Of a DNA stretch of 64,000 nt, positions 16,879 through 26,092 are shown one piece after another. The number at the start of each line of letters is the position of its first letter. Position 1 is the first letter of the stretch. Under the pieces are notes generated by a model that did no database searches, was not told the origin of the DNA, and was given only the letters and a program-made list of their open reading frames with translations. Location: contig JBKAHA010000002.1 of the NCBI GenBank assembly GCA_046290675.1, positions 1 through 64,000 of the forward strand. Reading direction: 5' to 3'. A program made the translations under genes and the position numbers. Origin of the DNA: Aureliella sp046290675. Its GTDB lineage: Bacteria > Planctomycetota > Planctomycetia > Pirellulales > Pirellulaceae.

Positions 16879-18522
16879 ATGATCGCGAGAATTGGTGTTT
16901 TCAGAGAGTGGTCTGCATGCTGCCTCGGACTGATCGCATGGAGCGTCGTTTTCCTGGGTTCAGTGACGTTAGGTGCTGAGCGACCGAATATCGTGTTCGC
17001 GTTTGCCGATGACTGGGGACGATACGCTGGAGCGTATTCGGCAATCGAGCCGGGGGGGCCTGGCGATGTTGTGGCAACGCCGAACTTCGATGAACTGGCC
17101 AGCAAGGGCACACTGTTTCGTCACGCATTTGTGAACGCCCCTTCGTGTACTCCCTGTCGCAGCTCCCTGCTCAGCGGGCAGTACTTCTGGCGAACCGGTC
17201 GCGGAGCCATCTTGCAAGGTGCGATTTGGGATCCCGAGATTCCGACCTACCCGCTGCTGCTTGAACAGTCAGGTTATGCCATCGGTCATACCTACAAGGT
17301 CTGGTCGCCTGGGACTCCAGCCAATGCACCCTATGGAGCTGAACGCACTAGTTTCAACCGCGCGGGGAGGCGCTTCAACGGTTTCTCACAGTTCGTTGAG
17401 CGTTCCGATGACAAGGCGGCAGCCAAGCAGCTGCTACTAGATGAAGTTAGAGGCAATTTTGGCGAGTTCTTAAACTCAGTCGAGGAAGGGGAGCCGTTTT
17501 GCTATTGGTTTGGTCCAACGAATTGCCATCGTAAGTGGATCCAAGGTTCCGGCAAAGATCATTGGGGGATCGACCCGGATGAGCTAAAAGGGAAGTTGCC
17601 CAAGTATCTCCCGGATACAGAAATCGTCCGCGAAGACTTCGCCGACTATCTTGGGGAAGTTCAAGCGTTCGACGCGGGCTTGGGTGTGTTGATGAACGAG
17701 CTTGAGGAACGCGGCCTTTCAAAGAATACGATGATCGTCGTCAGCGGTGACCATGGTATCCCGGGTATTCCACGCGGAAAATGCAATCTGTACGATTTAG
17801 GCACGCGAGTGCCTTTGGTTGTTTATTGGCCAGGTGTTACAACAGGTCGGGTCGCGGATGAGTTCGTAAGTCTGCCCGATTTAGCGCCAACGTTTCTTGA
17901 AGCTGGCGGAGTCGAAATACCCGAGGTGATGACGGGGCGTAGTCTCGTTTCGATTCTCAGAGGTCAGGTAGAAAAGGATCGAGATTTTGTCATCGTTGGA
18001 CGAGAGCGTCACGTCGCTGCGGCGCGAATGGACTATCTTCCGTTCCCAGAGCGAGCCATCCGCACAAAAGACTATCTGTACATTCGAAACTTCAAGAACG
18101 ACCGCTATCCCATGGGCAATGCACCCGGGTTTGGCTTGCCCGAGGATTCGCCGTGGCCAAGTTTTGTACAACTCCGAGAAAACACGTTTGGCGCATTTGG
18201 TGATCTCGATGCGAGCCCAACCAAAGCTTGGATGCTGACCAACCTGGATGATGATGCCGTCCGTGCACAAGTGGAACTGACCATGGGGCTGCGCCCTTCC
18301 GAAGAGCTATACGCGCTCGGCAGCGATGAAGATCATCTCCAAAATTTGGCGAGGGATCCTGACTTCGCCACGGTCAAAGAGGATCTATCTACTCGCCTTA
18401 TGTCGCTATTGAAAGAAACTGGCGATCCGCGGGTTACGGGTGACGGTACAACCTATGACCTGCCTCCGTTCTCTGATGTCCCCGCAAAAAAGAATCGCAA
18501 TCAGCGGAACAATAACCGCTGA
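16879..18522 (+). CDS. secreted formylglycine-dependent sulfatase
   Basis: From ATG 16879 the protein has 547 residues, beginning with a signal peptide (about residues 1-32, ending LGAERPN). The alkaline-phosphatase-fold sulfatase domain starts with RPNIVFAFADDWG (metal-binding Asp pair). The activation motif SCTPCRSSLLSG contains C-x-P-x-R, whose cysteine (about residue 90) would be oxidised to formylglycine. A second metal site is SGDHGIPG. Planctomycetes carry many such enzymes to remove sulfate from marine polysaccharides or glycans; the substrate here is unknown. GGGAG eight bases upstream supports this start over an ATG at 16822. Lysine/asparagine-rich C-terminus (KKNRNQRNNNR). Confidence 0.92.
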   Translation: MIARIGVFREWSACCLGLIAWSVVFLGSVTLGAERPNIVFAFADDWGRYAGAYSAIEPGGPGDVVATPNFDELASKGTLFRHAFVNAPSCTPCRSSLLSGQYFWRTGRGAILQGAIWDPEIPTYPLLLEQSGYAIGHTYKVWSPGTPANAPYGAERTSFNRAGRRFNGFSQFVERSDDKAAAKQLLLDEVRGNFGEFLNSVEEGEPFCYWFGPTNCHRKWIQGSGKDHWGIDPDELKGKLPKYLPDTEIVREDFADYLGEVQAFDAGLGVLMNELEERGLSKNTMIVVSGDHGIPGIPRGKCNLYDLGTRVPLVVYWPGVTTGRVADEFVSLPDLAPTFLEAGGVEIPEVMTGRSLVSILRGQVEKDRDFVIVGRERHVAAARMDYLPFPERAIRTKDYLYIRNFKNDRYPMGNAPGFGLPEDSPWPSFVQLRENTFGAFGDLDASPTKAWMLTNLDDDAVRAQVELTMGLRPSEELYALGSDEDHLQNLARDPDFATVKEDLSTRLMSLLKETGDPRVTGDGTTYDLPPFSDVPAKKNRNQRNNNR

Positions 18523-18647
18523 AACAATCCCAGACGTGGGATAGGCATCCTGCCCGTCATCTTTCCAATCAGTAGGCATCGCTCGCACGGCACTTTTGAT
18601 AGAGTGCCGACGGCGTGAAAATGAACGCGCGGAAACCCTACGAAACG

Positions 18648-19766
18648 TTAGCTTGCGGTGCTTTGCGGTTCGCGTTCTTCGGTTGGGAAATACTCTTCCA
18701 CAACAGAATGGAATTCTTCGGGTGTCTCGACCTTGGCAACGTGCGAGCGGAAGTGCCGTGCACCAAACTTGCCTTGCGCGTAACAGCAAGCGAATTTGCG
18801 CATTAGATGAGTCCCCTTCTGCGTACCGAAGCGATCGACGACAAGATCGTAGTGACGGAGCATGCAATCGCGCTGTTCGACTAGGGTTGGATCTGGCGGC
18901 ACGGGATCGCCGCGGAGGGCGGCAGCTGCTTGGGCGAACAGCCAAGGTCTTCCCAAAGCGGCTCGTGCGATCATGACACCATCGACTCGATAGTTTTCGA
19001 AGGCGTGGACGACTTTGGCGGCGCTGTCGAGATCACCATTCCCAATCAGAGGAATGTTGACGAGGTGGTCCTTAATCTCGGAGATCTGCTCCCAGTCGGC
19101 AGAGCCCTTGAAGTAGTCTTCGGCCGTGCGTCCGTGGACGGTCAGAGCGGCCGCACCCGATTCTTCTACAACTCGAGCCACGGCACAGGCGTTGGCGCTT
19201 TTCCGAGTACAACCGAGCCTGATCTTGGCTGTGACCGGAGTTGGAGCGCAGGCTTTCACCAGTTGGCTTATGATTTCCGACATTCTCTGTGGATCGCGTA
19301 GTAGGTAGGATCCGCTGTGGGCTTTCTGCGTGACCTGCTTTACGGGGCAGCCGAAGTTGATATCCACAACGCTGACACCGTATTCTTCCACGAGCCTTCG
19401 TCCAACCTTAGCCATCGTTTCCGGGTCGTTATCCCAGATCTGGACCGCTAGCGGACGAGCCTCGTCACGGACTCCCCAAAGTCGATCGGGGTGTTCTGCT
19501 TCGTGCTCATCCAGCCACACAAATCCACGGGCGTTGACCATCTCAGTAGCTTGCAGCCCGACGCCGCCGTAATCGCGAACGATCTGCCGGTACGCATAGT
19601 TGGTGAATCCCGCCATTGGAGCCTGGAGAATCGGTGGATCGGCCGTCAAATTTCCAATCTTGAGCGGCTTAATCTCGCGTGAAAGCGAAAAACGTGATTC
19701 CTCACGACCAGTTTCCCAAGAATCGGAGCCATTATTCGAAATGGTTAGCGTTGAACGATTGACCAT
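18648..19766 (-). CDS. dusB: tRNA-dihydrouridine synthase
   Basis: This 372-residue flavoenzyme reduces specific uridines in tRNA to dihydrouridine using FMN and NADPH. The barrel starts around residue 40 after a divergent N-terminal tail, with PPILQAPMAGFTNYAYR, ATEMVNARGF, DINFGCPVK (catalytic cysteine), TAKIRLGC, TVHGRTAEDYFKGSADW, LIGNGDL and VDGVMIARAALGRPWLF (phosphate-binding). These correspond to the DusB-like group. The exact Dus subtype and target position are not certain. The gene faces the sulfatase gene convergently. Confidence 0.9.
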   Translation of the reverse strand: MVNRSTLTISNNGSDSWETGREESRFSLSREIKPLKIGNLTADPPILQAPMAGFTNYAYRQIVRDYGGVGLQATEMVNARGFVWLDEHEAEHPDRLWGVRDEARPLAVQIWDNDPETMAKVGRRLVEEYGVSVVDINFGCPVKQVTQKAHSGSYLLRDPQRMSEIISQLVKACAPTPVTAKIRLGCTRKSANACAVARVVEESGAAALTVHGRTAEDYFKGSADWEQISEIKDHLVNIPLIGNGDLDSAAKVVHAFENYRVDGVMIARAALGRPWLFAQAAAALRGDPVPPDPTLVEQRDCMLRHYDLVVDRFGTQKGTHLMRKFACCYAQGKFGARHFRSHVAKVETPEEFHSVVEEYFPTEEREPQSTAS

Positions 19767-19923
19767 GGCGTTGGAACTCTGTTGCCAGCAATTTCCCGAG
19801 TTCAGCTAGAATCGGGGACTATTTACCTACCCTTAGTTTACGCAGAAGCCGAACTGGGGCTATGGAAAATCGGCGCTTCCATTGCCAGGTTCAGTTACGA
19901 AGAGAAAGAACGGGAAGAATCAC

Positions 19924-20142
19924 ATGATGTCAATCAGCCCTATGGCGATCCCCGTGATTGCGATCGTCAGCGTGTTTGGCTGGCTCATTATCCACTCCCT
20001 TGTTTCGGGGGTTCGAGCAATCGTCAAACACCGTAATGAAGTGGAGCTAAAACAGTCTCTCGTGGATCGCGGAATGACCGCCGATGAGATTGAACGTGTT
20101 GTCACGGCCACTGCAATCCCGCCCGAAGACGACGAAGGGTGA
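19924..20142 (+). CDS. small single-pass membrane protein (72 aa)
   Basis: The product has a hydrophobic N-terminal helix (about residues 5-28, PMAIPVIAIVSVFGWLIIHS) and a soluble tail with a short helix pair (ELKQSLVDRGMTADEIERVVTA) that resembles a UBA-like or SHOCT-like oligomerisation helix. GGAAGA lies six bases before ATG 19924. Similar small membrane proteins occur widely in planctomycetes without known function. An in-frame start at 19882 is possible but adds a basic leader without support. Confidence 0.65.
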   Translation: MMSISPMAIPVIAIVSVFGWLIIHSLVSGVRAIVKHRNEVELKQSLVDRGMTADEIERVVTATAIPPEDDEG

Positions 20143-20157
20143 GTGCAGAGCCCCTCC

Positions 20158-20235
20158 ATTTCGGCTCATGGACCTTCATTTGAGCTAACGATCCTCGATT
20201 GAGCTCATGGTTCCCAATTGAGCTAGACCTCTGAT
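20158..20235. repeat. degenerate tandem repeat, about 20-bp unit, four copies
   Basis: Between the small membrane gene and thrS the units ATTTCGGCTCATGGACCTTC, ATTTGAGCTAACGATCCTCG, ATTGAGCTCATGGTTCCCA and ATTGAGCTAGACC follow head to tail with a period of 19-20 bp. The common core is ATT-(T)GAGCT. The function is unknown; it may be a simple slipped repeat. Confidence 0.55.
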
Positions 20236-20326
20236 GGTCGGTCCAACTCGATTGGCATTGCTAACAGGGGCACACGCGAGTCTACCCCTTTTCTTACTTC
20301 AAATACGTCTACTTCGAATACGTTCG

Positions 20327-22519
20327 TTAGTACTCGTTGCCGACGGCCGCAGATGAGTCGCCGGGATCGCTAACAGGACTGCGCTGGGCAACTTGTCGGA
20401 TCGTACGTTCGGCGATTTCTTTTTGAAGTTTGTCCATGGCAGCGTCGAGCGGCATCGCGCCAAGGTCGCCCTCGATACGATCTCGCAGTGCGATGGCGCC
20501 GGCCTCCGCTTCCTTGGGGCCCACGACGGCCATGTAGGGGATGAGCTCGAGCTGGGCATCACGGATTTTGGCTTGGACTTTGGCACCGCGGAGGTCGGTC
20601 GAAACCCTGAGTCCAGCCGCGGTCATGGTCTTCTCAAGTTCCAAGGCGTAGTCATTGGTCTTCTCGCTAAGTGGCAAGATCCGGACTTGTTCCGGCGCGA
20701 GCCACAACGGAAATGCACCAGCGAAGTGCTCGATGAGCATGCCCACGAAACGCTCCATCGAACCAAATGGCGCGCGGTGAATCATCACGGGACGGTGCAT
20801 GTCGTTATCCGAGCCTACGTACTCGAGCTTAAAACGTTCCGGGAGGTTGTAATCCAACTGAACGGTTCCAAGCTGCCACTGCCGACCAATGCAGTCGCGA
20901 ACCATGAAGTCGGCTTTAGGGCCGTAGAATGCAGCTTCGCCTTCAACTGTGTCGTAGCTGAGACCGCTTTCGGCTAATACGCGGCGCAGCGCATCTTCGG
21001 CTTTGTTCCAGTTCTCTTCGCTACCAACATACTTGTCGCTATCGGGGTCACGCAGTGAAAGCTGAACGCGATAGTCCGAAAGTCCTACACTATCCAGGAC
21101 AAAGCCAGTCAGTTCGACGGTGTTGCGAAACTCTTCTTCGACTTGCTCCGGCGTGCAGAAAATGTGGGCGTCGTCCTGAGTGAAACCACGAACGCGGAGC
21201 ATGCCATTTAGCTCTCCGGTCTGTTCGTAGCGATAGACGGTTCCGAATTCCATCAGACGCAGTGGCAGGTGTTTGTAGCTGCGGGGCTGGGCTTTGAAAA
21301 TCTGCGCGTGGTGCGGGCAGTTCATCGGGCGGACAAGATAGCGTTCGTGCTGTCGTTGCCAAGCTTGCAGAACCGCCACACGCTGCTCAACGGAATCCGT
21401 TGGCTTGTAGTCCTTGATTTCGGCTCCAAGAACTTCCGCAGCTTCGCTGAGTCGCATTTCTTCGTCCGCACCCAAACCCTCTTCTGACTGGAGGCGATCC
21501 GCCCACGCATCGATCAAGGCACCGGCTTGCTCGACGAAAAGTGGTGGGAACTGGCTGTCGCGGTAGTAAGGAAAGTGCCCACTGGTTTCGTACAATTCGA
21601 CTCGTCCGATCTGGGGGCTGTAAACCGGTTCATAGCCGCGATTCAGGAGCTCGTCGCGTAAGAAGTTTTCGAGCAAGACTCGGACGCGGGCCCCTTTGGG
21701 TAGCCACAAACAAAGCCCGGCTCCCACATCGGGACTAACCTGGAACAGCCCCATTTTCTTACCTAGGACCCGATGGTCGCGGCGTTTGGCTTCTTCGAGC
21801 TGATCTAAGTGCGCCTGCTGGTCTTTCGCGCTGAACCAAGCGGTGCCATAGAGCCGTTGTAGTTGTTTGCCTTTGGCGTCGCCCTTCCAGTAGGCTCCGG
21901 CTACGCTGAGTAGCTTGAAAGCCTTGATTTTACCGGCGTCGGGGATGTGCGGTCCCCGGCATAAGTCCACGAATTCGCCTTGGCGATAAAAGCCCAACTC
22001 GGGATGATCGGCCAGGCCGGTCTCAATATGTTCGACTTTGAGGCTTTGCTTCAGGTCTTGGCAGAGTTCGACTGCCTTCGCCCGATCGAGTGAAAATTGC
22101 TCGAACGGTTCAGACTCTTTGATAATCTTCGCCATCTCTTTTTCGATCGCGGCAAAGTCATCTTCGCTCAACTTGTGGTCTAAATCAAAGTCGTAGTAGA
22201 AACCATTGTTAATAGTTGGACCAAACGCCAGCGAGACTCCATCGTAGAGACGCATCACCGCGCGAGCCATCACGTGAGCGCAAGAGTGTCGAAGCACGTT
22301 TAGGGATTCGACATCTCGATTGGTCAGCAGCGTGAGAGGGACTGGAGACTGGTCGGTGACGTCGGCAAGGGGACGGAAGGCGTCGATGATTTGGTCGTCA
22401 ATCTTTGCTGCGACGACTGCTTTCGCCAGTCGCGAACCGATCTTTTCGGCGACGTCCAAAGCGGTCGCACTCTCGGGATGTTCGACAATGGTTCCGTCAG
22501 GAAGTTGAACTTGAAGCAT
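20327..22519 (-). CDS. thrS: threonyl-tRNA synthetase
   Basis: The 730-residue class II synthetase charges tRNA-Thr with threonine. An N-terminal TGS domain (residues 1-62, MLQVQLPDGTIVEHPE) precedes the editing domain with HSCAHVMARAV (HxxxH) and FGPTINNGFYYDFD. The catalytic core has RPMNCPHHAQIF (motif 2 region), VRGFTQDDAHIF and RAPFGSMERFVGMLIEH (motif 3), followed by the anticodon-binding domain starting WLAPEQVRILPL. ATG 22519 has GGAGG seven bases upstream; an in-frame start at 22615 is unnecessary. The C-terminal tail after about residue 715 is Ser/Ala-rich. The 410 bases upstream show no T-box-like element, only a short palindrome. Confidence 0.97.
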   Translation of the reverse strand: MLQVQLPDGTIVEHPESATALDVAEKIGSRLAKAVVAAKIDDQIIDAFRPLADVTDQSPVPLTLLTNRDVESLNVLRHSCAHVMARAVMRLYDGVSLAFGPTINNGFYYDFDLDHKLSEDDFAAIEKEMAKIIKESEPFEQFSLDRAKAVELCQDLKQSLKVEHIETGLADHPELGFYRQGEFVDLCRGPHIPDAGKIKAFKLLSVAGAYWKGDAKGKQLQRLYGTAWFSAKDQQAHLDQLEEAKRRDHRVLGKKMGLFQVSPDVGAGLCLWLPKGARVRVLLENFLRDELLNRGYEPVYSPQIGRVELYETSGHFPYYRDSQFPPLFVEQAGALIDAWADRLQSEEGLGADEEMRLSEAAEVLGAEIKDYKPTDSVEQRVAVLQAWQRQHERYLVRPMNCPHHAQIFKAQPRSYKHLPLRLMEFGTVYRYEQTGELNGMLRVRGFTQDDAHIFCTPEQVEEEFRNTVELTGFVLDSVGLSDYRVQLSLRDPDSDKYVGSEENWNKAEDALRRVLAESGLSYDTVEGEAAFYGPKADFMVRDCIGRQWQLGTVQLDYNLPERFKLEYVGSDNDMHRPVMIHRAPFGSMERFVGMLIEHFAGAFPLWLAPEQVRILPLSEKTNDYALELEKTMTAAGLRVSTDLRGAKVQAKIRDAQLELIPYMAVVGPKEAEAGAIALRDRIEGDLGAMPLDAAMDKLQKEIAERTIRQVAQRSPVSDPGDSSAAVGNEY

Positions 22520-22723
22520 GGTTTGCCTCCAGGGGCGATGCGTGCTTCTGTCTCTGGAACGCGGTCCCATCAAAGTCCAAACCGCCGAAGAGATGAGGTG
22601 TCCCGCAATGAACAATTCATCGCAAGACGATCCGGCATTCTTCCAAACTAGGTCGAACTAACGGAGACGCAGAATACGTTTCAGGCACATGGCACTTAGG
22701 AACTTGCTGCAAATCGTTTTTAG

Positions 22724-22745
22724 CAGTTCCAGATCGCTGGAACTG
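22724..22745. promoter_or_regulatory. perfect 9-bp palindrome between thrS and the GT4 gene
   Basis: CAGTTCCAG and CTGGAACTG are perfect inverted copies with a 4-base spacer (ATCG). There is no T-run on either side, so a simple rho-independent terminator is unlikely. It lies about 205 bases upstream of thrS and 185 bases beyond the GT4 stop. It may be an operator or a structured RNA tip. I see nothing else in 22520-22929. Confidence 0.4.
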
Positions 22746-22929
22746 AACCACCCTACAAACGGTGGCATGCAGTAACATGGACCTGATCACGTCGAGTTCG
22801 ACGGAGATCGTGTCCGAAAACTAAGGATCGTTTCCAATCCGAATTTGGACAAGGTGTGTCGTTGTTGGGTTCGTACTATTTTTCGTGAAAGCGACTTAGC
22901 ACCGGCTGAACGAGCTACGTTGCACCATC

Positions 22930-24390
22930 CTAGGCAGCTTCGTTGAGAGTTTCTGGTCGAGTTTCAGCACCCGCAAAATGGCTCTGAGCAGTCGGAGGAG
23001 CTACCTTCAGTCGCTGGAAGCAAGTGTTCAGAAAATGGCGGCAGCTCTCGGACCAGGAAACCGGCTGCGGCACACCAGGGCTCTGATTTTGCTCTCGAAT
23101 GTTCATACCGGCTGCAACTTCGGATAAGGCTTGTTCCCATTTCGCAAGGTGGCAGACCAGGTGACTTGGATCGGCCAGGTCAAAGTAAGTGCACGCGTCT
23201 TTGCCGACTTCACGATGGACGGGTATGTCGCTTGCAAACGTTCGGTTCCCGAACCATAGCGATTCGGCGATAGGCAATCCGTAGCCTTCAACCAATGAAG
23301 GGAATATGACTCCGCGGGCCCGCCCATACGCGTGATGCAATTCCGCGTCAGATAAATCTTGGAATAGAAACAGCTTTCGGCCGAATTCTGGATGCTGCGT
23401 CACACGGCGATGGATCTCACAGCATTTCGATCCCATCCGACCAACCAAACACAGTGTTCGGTCTGATCCAGTACCCCACCATCGTTCGAATGCGTCTAGC
23501 AGATAGTGATGATTCTTGCGTGGATCAAAAGCTGCCACCGTTAAATATGGAGTCGGTTCACTATCAAAAAGGGAGTGAATTTCTGGCCGGACTTGTCCTT
23601 TTGCTACGGATAGGTCCGCACCTAACGGAAAGGATGCGGTCTGTGGAAGACCGCCAGGATTCGTCGACCAATCGTGTTCAGCAAGGTAGTTGTCTAATTC
23701 ACGTTGAACGGTTTCTGAGATCGCCATCAGCAGATCTGAATTGCTTACTGCTTGATCGAGGTAGCTTTGAAAAACTTCGCAACGTTTCGGACCAACGAAG
23801 TGCGGGTGCGTTCGAGGGATCAGGTCATAAATGACAGTCGCAATCTTGGCTTGTCCGAGACGCATCTTTCGAGCAGCAGGCCAAATGCTGGACCGAAGTT
23901 TTCCAACCCAGTAAGCGTCCGGGAGGATGAGCAAATCTCCTGGCTGTGCCCGGACTGGCGACGTTGTGCGGCAAATATCACGAAACAGTGCACGCTCGAC
24001 GGATGAGTGCCAGCCTTTGTAGACTCCAACATGTCCAGGAGCCGGCAGAAACCATTTTTTGAGTTTGCGTGAAGGCACCGCAAAGCAGGCAGATTTGGCG
24101 AGCGCGCGAGAGATCTTGGGTAGCGAGGCCACGGTGTCGGATCTTGAGCCGGACAACCGTTGGAACCTATTTCGGTACGGTTCGCTGACCGGATAGAAGT
24201 GGCCATCACAGCAGACAACCAGCTCAAATACGCTGCGCAGCCGCGTGTCTTCGATCGTTTCACATTCGCGAAGCAAACTTCGAACGACGCGCTCAATACC
24301 AGAGTTCCGTCCAGAACATAGCGTGTACGTCGCATCAATAAAGATACGGCGAGCCTCATGCTCTGTTGCGGTGGACGATGACAAACTCAT
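22930..24390 (-). CDS. GT4-family glycosyltransferase
   Basis: This 486-residue protein is a retaining GT-B glycosyltransferase. The N-terminal half starts IFIDATYTLCSGRNSGIERVVRSLL, typical of planctomycete and mannosyltransferase-like members that act on cell-surface glycans. The C-terminal nucleotide-sugar domain contains TVAAFDPRKNHHYLLDAF, CLVGRMG and FPSLVEGYGLPIAESLWFG, where EGYGLPIAE is the E-x7-E motif. GAAGG precedes ATG 24390. The donor and acceptor are unknown. With the divergent GT9 and GT2 genes downstream of the 24.4-24.8 kb intergenic region, it may belong to a polysaccharide or LPS cluster. Confidence 0.88.
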   Translation of the reverse strand: MSLSSSTATEHEARRIFIDATYTLCSGRNSGIERVVRSLLRECETIEDTRLRSVFELVVCCDGHFYPVSEPYRNRFQRLSGSRSDTVASLPKISRALAKSACFAVPSRKLKKWFLPAPGHVGVYKGWHSSVERALFRDICRTTSPVRAQPGDLLILPDAYWVGKLRSSIWPAARKMRLGQAKIATVIYDLIPRTHPHFVGPKRCEVFQSYLDQAVSNSDLLMAISETVQRELDNYLAEHDWSTNPGGLPQTASFPLGADLSVAKGQVRPEIHSLFDSEPTPYLTVAAFDPRKNHHYLLDAFERWWGTGSDRTLCLVGRMGSKCCEIHRRVTQHPEFGRKLFLFQDLSDAELHHAYGRARGVIFPSLVEGYGLPIAESLWFGNRTFASDIPVHREVGKDACTYFDLADPSHLVCHLAKWEQALSEVAAGMNIREQNQSPGVPQPVSWSESCRHFLNTCFQRLKVAPPTAQSHFAGAETRPETLNEAA

Positions 24391-24815
24391 CTGGCCTTCA
24401 GCTTTTTGGACACAAAAATGCGGATGTGGAATGAAGTCAGGGGCGACACGGATTCCCGTTTGTGAACAGCTTCCTAGGACCCCAACACTTGGGCTTTATT
24501 AGCTTGATTGGCACTATGCTTGCAAGGTGGATCGAATGGCTTGGCACGAAGGCTTTTTTTTACTTTGCTAGCACAACCGATTTAGAGCAAGCAATCTTGT
24601 CTGCCTAGTGCCACAACACCTAACATCGCCATTTGCGTCAACAGATCGGTGCAGTTGCCAGTGGCGAACTCAAATTTAGCACACCGGTTTGCTAATCGAT
24701 GCGGGCCGGGCAAGTGGATGTGGCTGCCATTAAAGTACGGCTGCCAGTAACGTTTGGCTGACCCGCGATTTTTATCGTCAGCCAGCCTCCTCTTCTTACA
24801 AGAAAGTGCAACCAA
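24391..24815. other. divergent intergenic region with sigma-54-type site
   Basis: These 425 bases separate two divergent glycosyltransferase genes. A near-ideal -24/-12 match lies at 24508-24524, and a small CCCAA-CAC-TTGGG hairpin at about 24481-24493. TTGGCAC recurs about 30 bases after the first. No gene of convincing composition is present. Confidence 0.4.
24508..24524 (+). promoter_or_regulatory. sigma-54 (RpoN) type -24/-12 promoter
   Basis: TTGGCAC followed by TATGC... reads TTGGCAC-TATGC-TTGCA, matching the sigma-54 consensus TGGCAC-N5-TTGC exactly with the required 12-base distance between the -24 GG and the -12 GC. It points toward the GT9 gene, whose start is about 280 bases downstream, leaving a long leader. 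No activator-binding site is identified. Confidence 0.5.
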
Positions 24816-26018
24816 TTGCGTGGAAACGCGACAAATATAGGCGTCGGCCGAACCAGCCGAATTGCAGTCTGGATGCCAAACTGGGTTGGTGATGCATGCA
24901 TGGCGACGCCAACTTTGAAAGCGTTGCGAAGGGCGTACCCTCAAGCGGAGTTGATCGGAATCATGTCGCCGGTTGTGCGGCAAGTGATCGAAGGTGCATG
25001 GGGAGAAAATCAGCCTTGGTTCGATGAGTACATCGTCTTCCGAAAGGGTCGAAGTAAACTCACTAAAGACCATCGAGCACAAGGAATCACTTCCCGCAGA
25101 GGGCTGATTGCGAAGCTGAGAAAGTTGCGTGTGGATATGGCTCTACTCACAACCAACTCTTGGTGGACTGCAGCTGTATGCCGACTTGGGCGAGCGCGCA
25201 AAGTCGTTGGATATGATCGTGATGCGAGAGGCTTCATGCTGCATGATCGAATCCCAGTGCCTCGAGAAGCAAACGGAAACGCCTATGCTCCGATCAGCGC
25301 TGTCGACTATTACTTGGAGCTTGCCCATTGGATTGGTTGTGATACCGAGGGCACGAACGCGCGTTCGATGCAATTGAGTGCCAGCGAAGATGATTTGCGC
25401 TTGGCCGATCAAATGTGGCGAGAGGTCGGTTTTCACGATGACGTACCCACTGTCGTCGTGAATAGCAACTCGGCAAAGGACAGTGCGCGTGTCTGGCCCG
25501 AGTCTCATGTGATCGAGCTCTCAAGACGGCTTGCCGAGCGGCAGGGCGTCCAAGTGCTTCTACATTGTGGTCCGGGTGAAAGAGAGTCGGCTAATCGCAT
25601 TGCAGAGACGGTAGGTCTTGGTAACGTGGCTAGTATGGGGCACACCGAAGATTTGCCTATCAGTCTGAGCCGCGGCGTGCTGAAGCGAGCTGCCGTGGTG
25701 GTATCGACGGACAGTGGAGCGAGACACATGGCTGTTGCGTTGGACCGGCCGGTTGTGAGTCTATTTGGCCCAACGTCTCCGAAATGGACGCGAACCTACA
25801 ACGTGCGAGAGGTGGAGTTGGCAGAGAATCTGGATTGCCGGCCTTGCTATGAAGCCGAGTGTCCACTCAAGCACCATGGCTGCATGCAGAACTTGTCAGT
25901 CACGCGGGTCATGTCGGCAGTTGTGTCCCGACTGAATTCCAAGGAGCGAGATTCTGTTCATCAAGTGGCAGAATCATCCGAAGCCACGTCTCAGGATTCT
26001 TTTTCTAGGGTGGCTTAA
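24816..26018 (+). CDS. GT9 family lipopolysaccharide heptosyltransferase-like protein
   Basis: The 400-residue protein belongs to glycosyltransferase family 9, which adds heptose to LPS core (RfaF/WaaF-like). The N-terminal IAVWMPNWVGDACMATPTLKALRRAYP and the C-terminal VSTDSGARHMAVALDRPVVSLFGPTSP are the family hallmarks, followed by a Cys-rich CRPCYEAECPLKHHGCM segment seen in heptosyltransferases II. The start is a TTG at 24816; no better codon precedes the conserved first strand. A sigma-54-type promoter lies upstream and the GT2 gene follows 74 bases later. This supports an outer-membrane lipopolysaccharide in this organism. Confidence 0.85.
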   Translation: MRGNATNIGVGRTSRIAVWMPNWVGDACMATPTLKALRRAYPQAELIGIMSPVVRQVIEGAWGENQPWFDEYIVFRKGRSKLTKDHRAQGITSRRGLIAKLRKLRVDMALLTTNSWWTAAVCRLGRARKVVGYDRDARGFMLHDRIPVPREANGNAYAPISAVDYYLELAHWIGCDTEGTNARSMQLSASEDDLRLADQMWREVGFHDDVPTVVVNSNSAKDSARVWPESHVIELSRRLAERQGVQVLLHCGPGERESANRIAETVGLGNVASMGHTEDLPISLSRGVLKRAAVVVSTDSGARHMAVALDRPVVSLFGPTSPKWTRTYNVREVELAENLDCRPCYEAECPLKHHGCMQNLSVTRVMSAVVSRLNSKERDSVHQVAESSEATSQDSFSRVA

Positions 26019-26092
26019 GAGAAGGGCGATGTCGCTCTGCTAAGGCGCCAAGCCGTGATCAGATTCGCATATTGACGACCAAGGAAGGCCTT

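Noticed and set aside
22520..22929. T-box or other aminoacyl-tRNA-sensing leader before thrS
   Set aside because: No T-box core or specifier loop was recognised; only a short palindrome is present.
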